Source: Castanea sativa
Lineage: Eukaryota > Streptophyta > Magnoliopsida > Fagales > Fagaceae
Reading direction: 5' to 3'
Assembly (NCBI RefSeq): GCF_040712315.1
Contig: NC_134018.1
Span: forward strand, 15,210,835-15,274,834
DNA: 64,000 nucleotides
Of this stretch, positions 49,876 to 60,914 are shown piece by piece. Below the pieces are notes generated by a model. That model was not told the DNA's origin, made no database searches, and saw nothing but the letters and a program-made list of their open reading frames with translations. Numbering within the stretch: position 1 is the first letter of the stretch; every line of letters begins with the position of its first letter. The translations under genes were made by a program, and so were the position numbers.

Positions 49876-51188
49876 AGATGCAAAAGCCAATAAAATCCTT
49901 ACAACAACATCCAAATCCACCTCTAAATCAGAACCCACAAATCCAAACTCATTGCCATAACCAGAATCACCGAGATCACCAAAATTAGCCACCACACCCC
50001 AATCAAAATCAACCTATAACCACTCACAAAACAAAACAAAAACTCACGGCAACAATCCAAGAAAACCACCGCCACAAACAACCAACAACCCACCACGTTC
50101 ACTTCTCAAAACCCATCCCACAAAAACAAACCCTAAAAAAAACCCATAACTCATCAATCAAAGAGTGATATTCGGCAGAGTGATGAGGTAGAGGCGTGAT
50201 GAGGCTAAGAATGAGAGAAGTAGTAGAGAGTGATGGAAACATGTGAGAGGTTTAGCTTTAAAACCAAATACTAAAAAGCAAGCTACAATGATGGTGGTAT
50301 ATCTATTTTTTTTTTGCAAATTGTTAACACTAAACTACTATCTTTACAAGTTCATTGTCGCTCTAGGGGGGGGGGGGACTATTGTTTATTTGGTAGTTGT
50401 AGGTAGTAAAGAGACAAAGAGGAAGAGAGATAAAGAGACAAAGAATAAATTAAGAATAAAAAAATAAAAATATTTAAATGAAGTGATAAAAAAATGTTTA
50501 TTTGGGTTTTTTTAAATTTTTAATAAAAAAAGTGAAAATTTTTTTTATTTGAAAAAAAAAAAGGGCAGCTAGGGAAATGACGTCATTCCCCTATCCCTGA
50601 AAACAAAACAAATAAAATCACCAATGAATACCCTAACTAAGAAAATTAAGGGAGAGAGAGAGAGAGAGAGACTGAGATTCAGATCGAGATAAAGAGAGAT
50701 ATTGATACTGAGAGAGAAGGAGATGGATTTTGCAGCGTGCTAGGTCTACTCTGGCAGCTCCCAAGTACAATTTTAGGTAAGTGATTCATACTCTGCTGAT
50801 CTTTAACTTCTCTCTTCCCCCTCTCTTTTTCCCCCAATTTTCTCAATTAGGGCATATTACTTCATCGAGTTCTTTCTTTTTTTTTTCTTTTCTTTTTTTT
50901 TCTTCAAGGGAAGGGGAATAGTGTTGTTCCCCTTAATTGTTTTTTTTTTTTTTTTAAATAACAATTTTTTGTTTTGTTTTAATTTATCAAATCAAACAAG
51001 GGGGTTTTATTTTGTTTATTCAAAATTTAGGCATTTGAAATTAAGGGAATCATTATCCAAGTTACTGCCATCAAAATCGCATCCACGACCAACACCATCA
51101 ATAGCAAATTTGGAGAAGCAGTACTTGGATACGAAGATGGATTCGAAAAAAATGGAAACCAAGTCACCACTACCATCACAGTTGTATT
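49097..51188. repeat. Kinase intron remnant, then duplicated block copy 2
   Basis: 49097-49290 matches the last intron of the right-edge kinase (63542-63740). From 49281 the sequence is colinear with 20396-21250 and then 34592-35570. It includes a poly-A tract (about 49840-49872), a poly-G run (50365-50374), GA repeats (50654-50672) and a near-palindrome centred on TGACGTCA (50571-50592). No gene is seen. Confidence 0.8.
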
Positions 51189-52185
51189 TAGGAATGACAA
51201 CGGGTCGGGTTCGGGGCGCATTTTTCTATACCCGAACTTGACCCGCGGGACTACTACTGTAACTCGAACCCAGCCCATTTAATAAACGGGTTTTTTTCTC
51301 CACCCCAAACCCGCCTCGTCGGGCCCCCACGGGCCCCATCCCTCATGCCCAGCCCAAAATCAGAAACAAAAATTTTGATTTATGATTTTTCGGCCCAAAA
51401 TCACAAACATAAACACAAATCCAAACACAATCACAAACATAAACACAAAAATCACAAACACAGATTTCAGATTTACGATTTTTCCTTTCAAAATCACAAA
51501 CCAAACACAAATTTTAGATCTATGATTTTCATTTTTCCCTTTCAGAAATCATAAACACAAACTCACATGATTGAGGCGAACTGAACCCAAAGAAAAAAGA
51601 AAAAAGAAAAAAGAAAAAAAAAAGGAGAAGAAGGTGGAGTGAGACCGTGTCGCGCTTGTGGCCATGGGCGAGGAAGATGAGAGGGGTAGAGGACTGTGTG
51701 ACAGTGCGAGATTGGCAACAACGAGGATGAAACAGAGTTGAGAGAGTAGAGAGCTGTGCGGCGCGCGGCAGCTACGGCTTGTGCCTATGCTTGACTACTT
51801 GTGGGCTTGTGGCTGTGTGAGTGAGAGAGCTGAGAGATGAAGAGGGAGAGGCAGCCGTGTGAGATAGTGAGTGAGAGAGCTGATGGTGTGAATGAGATTA
51901 AGCTGAAGAGATGAAAGACGAAGGTGTGAATTGAAATGAGAGAAGGAATAGAAAAGTTTATGGTTTTTAACTATATATATATATATAACTGGGTCAAGTC
52001 CGGGTTCGGGCCAGGTTTTGGAAAAAATCCGGGACCCGACCCAGACTCGCTTAGGGTTTTTTTTTATTTTTTTTTTATTTTAAACCCAAACCTGACCTTA
52101 TTTTTTATCGGACCGGGTAAAATCCAGCCCATTAGGGTTGGGCTAGGCCGGGTACCCATGGGTTGGGCAGAAATTGTCGTCCCTA
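51189..52185. mobile_element. hAT-type non-autonomous transposon, 997 bp
   Basis: Ends are TAGGAATGACAA and TTGTCGTCCCTA, inverted repeats of the TAGGG(A/T)GACAA type, with GGGTCGGGTTCGGG-rich subterminal sequence inverted at the other end. The 8-bp flanks are GTTGTATT (51181-51188) and GTTGCATT (52186-52193), one change apart. Copy 1 of the block shows the uninterrupted site near 35572. The body has CACAAACA-type short repeats and no transposase frame. Confidence 0.88.
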
Positions 52186-52674
52186 GTTGCATTGTGTTGC
52201 ATCAAGAGTGAACAAGTTGTACTTATATTTCTGGCACTCATATAGCCTAATCATGTATATCTTGTATGAGATTGAAGTTCCAAAACTTCCTCCTTCTCCC
52301 CTAACAAAAGCCGCCCAAGTCACCAAAATGAATAGACTTTCCCCAATCTTTCAACTTAAAACCAAAAAATACCCTGACAACATGTGTTGTGTTTCTTTAG
52401 GCTCCAAATTGTACTTTTTTGGCCGCGAATTCAATATTGATGACCCACACATTGATGAAGATGTAAAGAAGAAGCTTAAGAATGTGGAAAGGCTAGAATG
52501 TGGTATATCAATGAATAAAGGAAATGCTAGCCCTAAGGCCTTTGTGGCCAATGGGAAGATTTACATGGTTGGAAGCACAATCAAAATGAGCATCAACGAA
52601 ATATGTAAGATGAAGGATTTATATCTTAAAAACTTTGCTTACTTTGAGGTCTATGATCCTATAGATGATAAGTG

Positions 52675-53671
52675 TGATAGGCCAAAAACATATTGACCCA
52701 TTGTGATAAATTGATTAATTAATTAGCCAAGTTTATTAATTAATCAAACTAACATGCAAACGCGTGGTAGTACAAACAAATCACCAAATAACTAAATACA
52801 ACGAAAAGTAAATTTGACACTGTGATTTGTTTACGAATAGGGAAAACCTCCAAAGCAAAAACTCCACCGGGTGATTTTAAGGTCACCACTCTCGAGAATC
52901 CACTATCATCAAAACAAGTGGTTACAAGTAAAGGAATCCCAATACCTTATACCAACCTACAGTTGAACCCTTACCCCAATACCCAATTAGACTTGTTCTG
53001 TAGTGACAATCTCTCCTTGTATTGCACAGCTCCCAGTACGTGACTAACCAATTACGCGGATCCCAGTACGTGACTTCAATCACCAACTTGAGGAAGATGT
53101 TGGCTGCAAAGTTTTTCTTCTCTTGAACAGATGAAGATCGTGAAGTTGCTTGGTTACAAAACCCTACGGTGTACAAACACAACAACTTCTTCATGAACTA
53201 GGGCAAAACTAGGTTTTCGGTCACACTTGTGAAATTATGCTCTTGTGCAATTGTGCTCTCAGATGTGTAACCAGATACGGCCTTAAAATAATCATTTTAT
53301 ATGTCTAAGGTTATGAGAAAAGAAGGCCCAAAGACATATTCACAGATTGGAATAAAACAGATCAAAAATTATGTTTTCTTAAACCTCGACAGATAGCATC
53401 TGTCGAGAAGCCGTCGAGTCACGGGACTGGAACAACTTCTTAAGCTAGATAGATGCTAGCTATCGAGCTTTAATGACATGCATTTCTTCAACTTGTTTCT
53501 TCGACAGACTTGCATAGCTTTAATACTTGATCTTGAAACCTTGTTTATTGAAGTATTAAAAACATCCTAGATCTACCCAAATACAAGTAAAGTGTGTTCT
53601 GTCAAAGGATTAGTCAATTACATAAAATAATGACATATGTTCTTAACAATTGAACCACATATGTCCTAACA
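52675..53671 (-). repeat. 3' LTR of the gag-type element (997 bp)
   Basis: Starts TGATAGGCC and ends GTCCTAACA on the + strand. A 10-bp stem with a 3-base loop at 53385-53407 (CTCGACAGAT / ATCTGTCGAG) lies in the LTR; the partner LTR has one mismatch in it. Confidence 0.92.
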
Positions 53672-54213
53672 ATCTCCCCCTTTGGCAATCCATGACAAAA
53701 CCACAACAACAAAAGAACATATGAAAGAAGTCATAAATCACTCAACTCATACTCACTTGTTGAATACAATAAAATCTATCCTAACACAAACTCTTGAAAA
53801 ACTTTGCAAGAAGAGAGTTTATGGCAAGTAGACTTTGACAACCTGTATTTCTGAAACACTTTAAACAAAACACATCAAGACATCTTTGTGTGAAGCAGAA
53901 ATAATAGATTGTGTACAAATAATAAGAAGCATGTGCATAGAAAGAGAAAAGAAACAACACATGTAAGGGTAGGTGAAAGAAACATACATCAACATATAAA
54001 GAGAATAAGTACAATGTATGTCAAAAATGGCCACAAGACCTAAGGTACAAGAACAATGTATCTCTAAAAGAAAGAAAAGAAAAAAAATACAAGTAATCCT
54101 CACTACATCCCTTAAGATATCAACACTCCCCCTAACAAAAGGAAACTATACTAACTCTCTCCCTAAGAATCACTACTCTCCCTTTTTGTCACGAGTGACA
54201 AAGGGTAAGAGTG

Positions 54214-55289
54214 TCAAGTAGACATCTCATTGACAGAGTTAGCATCTCCATCATCATCATCATCATCATCACCATCATCATCATCCTCAACCTCAGAATC
54301 AGAACCCACTAGAGGGGGCGGAGGAGAAGCCTTAGGAGCGAAGCCACCCATGACTGCCTACCGTCGAGCAATACAACTGACATGAACGTTCACCTGATAC
54401 AGCTCAGTAGAGAGTGTATCAAGGCGAGCATCCATGCGCTGAAGCTACGCCATGATGTCTCCGAGAGTCACATCGCCTATAAAAGAGGAGGGAGCGGATG
54501 TGGATGGAGTAGATCGGGATGGAGCCGAACGGGTTTGAGGAGCTGCTGACCTAGTCTTTCGCAACTGAAACTGCGCCTCACTACGTTTAACGGTAGCAGC
54601 GTCTATGGCACACATGAAGGTAAAAGGGTCGAATGCTGGAAAGGGAACAGAAAAGTGGCGTAAGATCCTCGTGATAGCGGATGGAAAGATGAGCTTATCA
54701 CGGGACGCCAAATCCTGATGAACATCTAATATAGAAAGGTCATAACCATGTTCAAAAACTGAAGGCCTTTTGCAAAGCCGAAACAGTAAATGAACTGGCA
54801 ATCACCCCACTTGGTGGGATGCTCACAAAATGCAGATTTAAGCTCATCCTTGGACACGGTCCTCAGACGCTCACAATCATGATAGTCAGGAAAGTCTACC
54901 CTTGGGACATGGAGCACATTGGATACCAACTTCGATGTGACAACAATGCGTGTACCTCAAGCACGAGTGATAAAATGAGGTACTGAATGATCAAATCCAT
55001 GCATGTTGGAGCAGAACTCCTGGATTAGCACAGATGGACATGTGACCGGGATGTCACACAGTGACTCTAAACCCTGACTGTGAATGACATTGGGTAGGTC
55101 AGTGTCAGAGAAGTTTGACAAAATGACTTGGCATTCCAAATGAATGACTCGTCTAGAAAAGTTCTCCGAAAAGTCCTTGTGGGCTTTATCATCACGGAAC
55201 CGGACATGAGAAGGAGTAGGATTAGAAGAAGTAGATGCCCCGAAATGTAGAGGATTTCGGGACGGAATAGACTTACGTTTAGGTGCCAT
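54214..55289 (-). pseudogene. Accessory frame of the gag-type element, acidic C-terminus, frameshifted
   Basis: The start ATG is 55289 (MAPKRKSIPSRNPLHFG), followed by HVRFRDDKAHKDFSENFSRR, VPRVDFPDYHDCERLRTVSK and SAITRILRHFSVPFPAFDPF in changing frames, then a tail of about fourteen Asp residues encoded by a (GAT)n microsatellite (54246-54290) and a stop at 54216-54214. The body resembles hypothetical proteins annotated 'putative plant transposon protein'; function unknown. It stands where pol or an env-like gene would be. At least two frame changes or stops (near 54960 and 54730) break it. Confidence 0.6.
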
Positions 55290-57260
55290 AGACACGACTA
55301 ACATAAACCGAAAAGGGAGAAAGGGAGAAAGAAACACTCAGAAAAATCCCAAGTAATTAAAATATAACAACTATATTGAAAAGAGAGTACGTATGCATAG
55401 GAAATGCATGAACATGTGACATGCAATATAAAAAGCATCATTGGCTCAGTCCAATCCAATCCTACCAGCACACAATCAAATTGCACACATCTAAATGCAT
55501 GATAATACTGCTATAATGCTTATGTGATGCAATGTATGAGATTTTAAACTCATTTAAGCAAAAACCCATCCCAAAATTTCAACAGTGACTCCTCAATTTT
55601 GAAAAACCCAAAAAGTTTTCCAAAAACCTCCCAAAACTTAGGTTTCAAAACATGAAATGCATGTAAATGAAAGATTAGAAACTTACCAAGTGAAAAAAAA
55701 AAAAAAAAAAAAAAAAAACTTGAGAAAGCTTGAAAGATGCTTGGGAAAGAGGTTTGGGGTGAGAGAGAGTGATTTGGGAGGTGAAAGGGTAGATCTGTCT
55801 AGAGAGAGATCGAGAAAAGTGAGAGACAGATCACGTTGAACCTTTATATAGAAGGTTAGTAAAGCTCGACAGGTGTCAAGGGAGGTGTCGAGCAAACAGG
55901 CTTCGACAGATGCAACCGTCAAGAAGGTATCGAGGAACAATTCATATGACACGATTAAAAGAAGCTCAATCGATTCACCAGCTGTTGAGAAGTTATCGAG
56001 AGGCCAAGAGAAATCTCGATCGATCCACCTAGCTGTCGAGAAGCTATCGAGGACCTAGAAGAAATCTCAATCGATCCACCTAGTTGTCAAGGAAGTGTCG
56101 AGGAGTTGTCAAGATTGCTTAAAAACAGTTTTTCAAGAAGAGAAAAGAAACATAGACATGAATGCAATCAAGCATGCAACTCAACCAAGGATCCAAGCAA
56201 CATTTTAAGTTCTCAAAAACATCTCTCAACAACAATTTTAAGCACATTGATCCCAAAAAAAAACACACACACACACACACACTAAACAAGTCTAATCGAT
56301 TTTATATTTAAAAAACAAGTTAAGATAGTTTAGTGAACATATATTAACGCATGTAAATCTTGTGATGGCTAAATCACATTGTACCTGCACATGTATCAAA
56401 AATAGCAAAGAATTTTGCGTGTTGTGTGTGAAAACATCGCATGATTGCATAAGTGTCTCTATGTTATGACGATTTGGGGTATGAGTAAATCAATTTAACT
56501 CACACATGATCATAACTGTTTGATGGAGACTATCACTTTCAAGGTACATCCTATAACTCCCACATCTCCTAGAATACACGTTTGCAATTATATTTTAAAG
56601 CATTTTGTTCTTTTCGCTTTTTATTTTTCTTTGCATAATTTTCTTTTTATTAAGCAAATCATGCATGGGTATATAAAAGAGAGAAAAGAAATACTCAATT
56701 ATATTAAGCCTTTTGACATTGCACTTTTGCTATGCCGAAGCATACAGATGTCATTGACATTGCATTTTTGCTATGCCGAAGCATACAGATGTCATGTTAT
56801 GATTGGCAGATAACAGTGGTGAGATGGTTATTTATGCCTTTCTCTTAGGATTTTCTAGTCCTTTCCGTCAAAAAGAGTGATACAAGTGTTAAGTACAAGA
56901 GATCACTTAACCTTACTCATCACAAACAAAGAGCCACAAAGCTCACTTGCTTAGTTGTACATAAGGATACTCATCTAAGCTACAAAAGATACAAAGTTTA
57001 GAGAACTCTATTTCATGGCCATTTTAAGGTTTACAAGAACCAATGTACACAAACACACACTGTTTTTGTATTTTTTTTTTCAATTTTTTCAATTTTTGTT
57101 TAATGAAAAACAAAATAAAACAAATTGAAAAAAAAAACCAACAAAAACATGATAAACAAAGCAAAGCAATGCATAAAACTAGACTGACTCAAAACAAGAA
57201 AGCAAAAACACACAAGTAATGCAATAAAAAATAGATAGGGAGAGAGAAAAAGTGATTAAA
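55290..57260. other. Non-coding middle of the gag-type element
   Basis: Instead of pol there is AT-rich DNA, a poly-A tract (55688-55718), a CTGTCGAG-rich repeat (55860-56115), an (AC)n run (56263-56282) and a direct repeat of TTTTGCTATGCCGAAGCATA near 56725 and 56765. No RT or integrase motif was found in any frame. Confidence 0.7.
55860..56115. repeat. TGTCGAG-rich tandem repeat
   Basis: Two to three units of about 60 bp with AAATCTC(G/A)ATCGATCCAC, CTAGCTGTCGAGAAG and ATCGAGG. The same TCGACA/TGTCGAG words recur in the LTRs, including the LTR hairpin. Confidence 0.75.
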
Positions 57261-59106
57261 TCACTTGGAGCCTTTTTCCTTCCACACTTTGGAAGAATAT
57301 TTCCTTTTCGCAAACCCTTGAACCGGCGGTGAGGGGGAAGAATTGAAACCGTTCAAATTTGAAAGAAATATGAGGGCTTTGAGAAGATCTCCAAGATGAG
57401 AAAAAGAGGATGAAAACTGATTCTGGTTTCCCGACGCCATCATGATGTTGCTATTTTGAGTGGATAACCACTTATATCAATTCGGTCGAGTATGACCAGC
57501 TGTTCCACAGTGATGACAGAGATGCTGCTTCTTCTGTTTAGGCTTTTGAGAGTTAGCTTTCTTATCCCTAGGGTTTTTAACTTCTTTCTTATCCTGCTTA
57601 GGAGGTGCTCCTAATATAGATTTACCCTTGTCTATGTTCTCACTAGCCAATTCAGTTTTGACATTAGTGTTCTTAATTTTAACATTATTACTAGGAGGAA
57701 CAAAAACAGTAGTACTAGAAGAAGCATTATTAGAAGAAAAAAGATCATACCCTAAACCAGTTCGATCGGAAGTAGATTTTTAAAGACTGAGCATATCATC
57801 GAGCTTGGCACTTGTGGTCATTTCTAGTTGAGCTCTAACTTGGAACAGTTCTACCTCAAGCTTCTTGATTTTCTCAACCAAGAAGTTATTCTCAAACCTC
57901 AGTGCTCCAATAGTTTGATTGGCTTCATCAATCTTTGTGGAAAGCTCTTCACGCTCAATCTCCACATCACTAAGTTTCTTGGTGGTCAACCTATACAACT
58001 TCTCATGCTTTTCTGAGATCTTGTACAACTTTGCATAGGCTGTGTGGATGTCATCTTATTCATCCATCTTCTCAAACTTGGACTCCACCAATTCCTCTTC
58101 TTCATCCACATCTTCAACAACCCCCTCAGTAGGATTGACTGTGGTAGTGAAGGCATTTAAGATTTCGTCATCCTCATTGTCGAAATCATCTTCTAGCTCG
58201 GTGTCGCTCAATGTAGCAGCAAATGTCTTGCTTTTCCCAATAGTCTTGAGATATGTAGGGCACTCCTATTTCATGTGTCCGAAGCCTTGGCACCCAAAGC
58301 ACTTAGGTCCTATAGGAACAGTGTACTGACCGCCATCCCTAGCATCCTTTTTCCCTTTGTCTTGGCCCTTGAATTGAGAAGAATTGGATTGCCTACGGTC
58401 TTTGTTAAAGCCTTTCCCATTGGCATTCTTCATGAATTTCTTGAACCTGGTGATGTAGAACTTCATCTTAGAATCTCCATCGTCTAATGACTCTTCTGTC
58501 TCACTGCTCTTGGCTTTAGTGCCATGCTCTTGCTCTTGCTAGACTTCCCGATTCTCGACAAACCCAACTCATAGGTCTGTAGATTTCCAACCAGCTCTGT
58601 CAAAGGAATTTCATCAATATCCTTTGATTCCTCAATCACAGTAATCTTGGCATGGAATCTTTCGGGTAGAGATCTAAGAACTTTTCTCACAATCTTGGGT
58701 TCGGAAATGGTTTCTCCAAGATTGAAAGCTGAGTTTACTATGTCCTTGAGTCTGGCATAGAACTCATCAAATGACTCATCCTCCTCCATCTTAATTTCTT
58801 CGAAGCTAGTAGTGAGCCTCTGAAGTTTCGAATCTTTGACAGCCTTGGTTCCTTCATAGGTTGTCTAGAGAATGGTCCACGCCTCCTTTGCTATTTTAGT
58901 AGAGGAAATCTTCTTGAATTCCTCATTTGTGACCGCACTGAATGGCGTTCAATACTCTACTGTTGAAGTTAGCTGCCTTGATCTTCGACAGCTTGCCACA
59001 CTTTTTAATCTAAGATCTGCAAGAAAGCTTTCATGCGTACTTTCCAGTATGCATAGTTTGTTCCATCAAATAAAGGAGGTATAATAAGAGATTGTCCTCT
59101 ATCCAT
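57261..59106 (-). pseudogene. Copia-type gag with two zinc knuckles, broken by stops
   Basis: Start ATG 59106 (MDRGQSLIIPPLFDGTNYAY), a DUF4219/UBN2-type gag domain (58789-58484: EDESFDEFYARLKDIVN; RKVLRSLPERFHAKIT), a first knuckle near 58300-58250 (CFGCQGFGHMK, stop, EC), an acidic stretch, a coiled coil (58028-57780: EELSTKIDEANQTIGALRFE), and a second knuckle near 57520 (CHHCGTAGHTRPN followed by TGA where Cys is expected). The tail (57443-57261) has GNQNQFSSS and GDLLKAL, ending EKGSK. About 600 codons is long for a Copia gag. Gag packages RNA; the coiled coil may serve assembly. Confidence 0.85.
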
Positions 59107-59178
59107 GACAGATAACGGTCAATGGATCTCACAACAAGGATTAAACCCTAATCAGAGTGTGCCTGCTCTAATACCTCT

Positions 59179-60188
59179 TGATAAGCTAAAAACGTATTGA
59201 CCCCTTATGATAAATTGATTAATTAATTAACCAAGTTTATTAATTAATCAAATTAACATGCAAATACGTGGTAGCACAAACAAATCACCAAATAACTAAA
59301 TGCAGCGAAAATTAAATTTAACACGGTAATTTGTTTACGAATGGGGAAAACCTCCAAGGCAAAAACCCCACCGGATGATTTTAAGGTCACCACTCCCGAG
59401 AATTCACTATTATCAAAACAAACAGTTACAAGTAAAGGAATCCTAGTACCTTATACCAACCTACAGTTGAACCATTACCCCAATACCCAATTGGACTTGT
59501 TCTGTAGTGACAATCTCTCCTTGTATTGCACGGCTCCTAAGACATAACTAACCAATTGCACAGATACTAGTACGCGACTTCAATCACCAACTTGAGGAAG
59601 ATATTGGCTGCAAAGTTCTTCTTCTCTTCAACAGATGAAGATCATGATGTTGCTTGGTCACAAAACCCTACGGTGTACAAACACAGTAGCTTCTCCAAGA
59701 ACTAGGGCAAAACTAGGTTTCCGGTCACACTTGCGGAAATATGCTCTTGTGCAATTATGCTCTCAGCTGTGTAACCAAATACGGTCCTTAAAATAATCCT
59801 TTTATATGTCTAGGGTTATGAGAAAAGAAGGCCCAAAGACATATTCACGGATTGGAAGAAAACATATCAGAAATTCTGTTTTTCTTAAACCTCGACAAAT
59901 AGCATCTGTCGAGAAGCTGTCGAGCAGTCGTTAATCTACGAGGCTGGAACAACTTCTTAAGCTCGATAGATGCTAGTTGTCGAGCTTTAATGACAAGCAC
60001 TTCTTCAGCTTGTTTCTTGGACAGACTTGCATGGCTTTAACACTTGATCTTGAAACCTTGTTTCTTAAAGTATTAAAAACATCCTAGATCTACTCAAATA
60101 CAAGTAAAGTATGTTTTGTCAAAGGATTAGCCAATTACATAAAATAATGACATATGTTCATAACAAGTGAACCACATATGTCCTAACA
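59179..60188 (-). repeat. 5' LTR of the gag-type element (1010 bp)
   Basis: Starts TGATAAGC and ends GTCCTAACA on the + strand, next to the primer site at 59164-59174. It aligns end to end with 52675-53671, with scattered substitutions and a small insertion. Confidence 0.92.
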
Positions 60189-60914
60189 AAGTGGACCAAA
60201 TTACCAAATTCTCCCACAAGGAATGTGAACATGAGATGGGTTAGGCATACTGTTGTGGGAAGGAAGGTTGTCCTTGTAGCATGGCAACAAAAGGGAAAAC
60301 GACGCCTCTATTTTTTCGATCTTGACACATATTGATGGACAAAATACGCAAACATCCCTCACTATCTTGTTAATTTCTGGGGTAAGACGGAGTTTGTAGA
60401 GAACACCCTTTATGGATGTTACCACAACAGTATAGTTGTGATAGCCCCATTAGTAGGGAAGGAGGAGATAGAGGAGGAGGAAGAGGGCAGATAGAGGAGA
60501 TAAAGGAGGAAGAGGAGGATGAGGTGAAAGAAGAAGAGAAAGCAAAGAAGGTCCATCATACAAGAAGTTTGTTTAAGCCTGCAAGGTTGTTTAAAAATCA
60601 CCACCTTCATTTTGTCTTAAGAGGAGACGCATAAGGATGCTTTTGTAAATTTTCCTCCATAATTGCAATCCTCATCAAGCCTAATTCACGTGGGGAATAG
60701 ACATTTTTGTTATGTGAGGATTGGCATGCCTCCGCATTCGGTCTATGGCGGTGATCATGCTGTACAAGATGAGAACGCACAATTTATTCGCATTGCAATT
60801 TTTTACACACCTGGGCAGACATACGAAAAGGATGGGATTAGACGTTTCCAGGCAGAACTCCTCCATTCTGCTCATTATGACGTCAATACCCTGTTTCCAA
60901 GTTATGGTTACATC

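Larger units (their letters stand above)
52675..60188 (-). mobile_element. Gag-carrying LTR retrotransposon without pol (TR-GAG-like), 7.5 kb
   Basis: LTRs at 52675-53671 and 59179-60188 and a perfect AAGTG duplication (52670-52674; 60189-60193) bound the element. On the - strand: 5' LTR, an initiator-tRNA-Met-type primer site (GGTATTAGAGC, 59174-59164), gag (59106-57261), 2 kb of repetitive non-coding DNA, an accessory frame (55289-54214), and a polypurine tract (GCCAAAGGGGGAGATT, 53687-53672) next to the 3' LTR. No protease, integrase, RT or RNase H motif is found, so mobility would need a partner. Gag is of the Copia type. Confidence 0.9.
52186..60914 (+). pseudogene. Kelch-like pseudogene, copy 2, split by an LTR element
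   Basis: Segments 52186-52674 and 60189-60914 form one locus. The first has an open frame from about 52328: MCCVSLGSKLYFFGREFNID, VKKKLKNVER, PKAFVANGKIYMVGSTIKMS, FEVYDPIDDK. After the LTR element it resumes as WTKLPNSPTRNVNMRWVRH, VGRKVVLVAWQQKGKRRLYF, then an acidic Glu/Lys-rich stretch and a frame at 60663-60914 (GNRHFCYVRIGMPPHSVYGG). Several stops interrupt it. The blades resemble plant kelch or F-box/kelch proteins; no F-box was found. The C-terminal part is not recognised. A hAT element cuts it at 60915 and its last bases reappear at 62401. Confidence 0.6.

Noticed and set aside
51345..51554. Lys/His-rich open frame
   Set aside because: A translation of CACAAACA short repeats inside the hAT MITE.
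53781..54103. Hydrophobic open frames on the - strand
   Set aside because: They lie in the untranslated 3' part of the LTR element and have no conserved motif.
55657..56058. Basic open frames on the + strand
   Set aside because: They read through a poly-A tract and the TGTCGAG repeat field.
60416..60634. Glu-rich open frame as a separate gene
   Set aside because: It is part of the kelch-like pseudogene in another frame, and the acidic run comes from purine-rich repeats.
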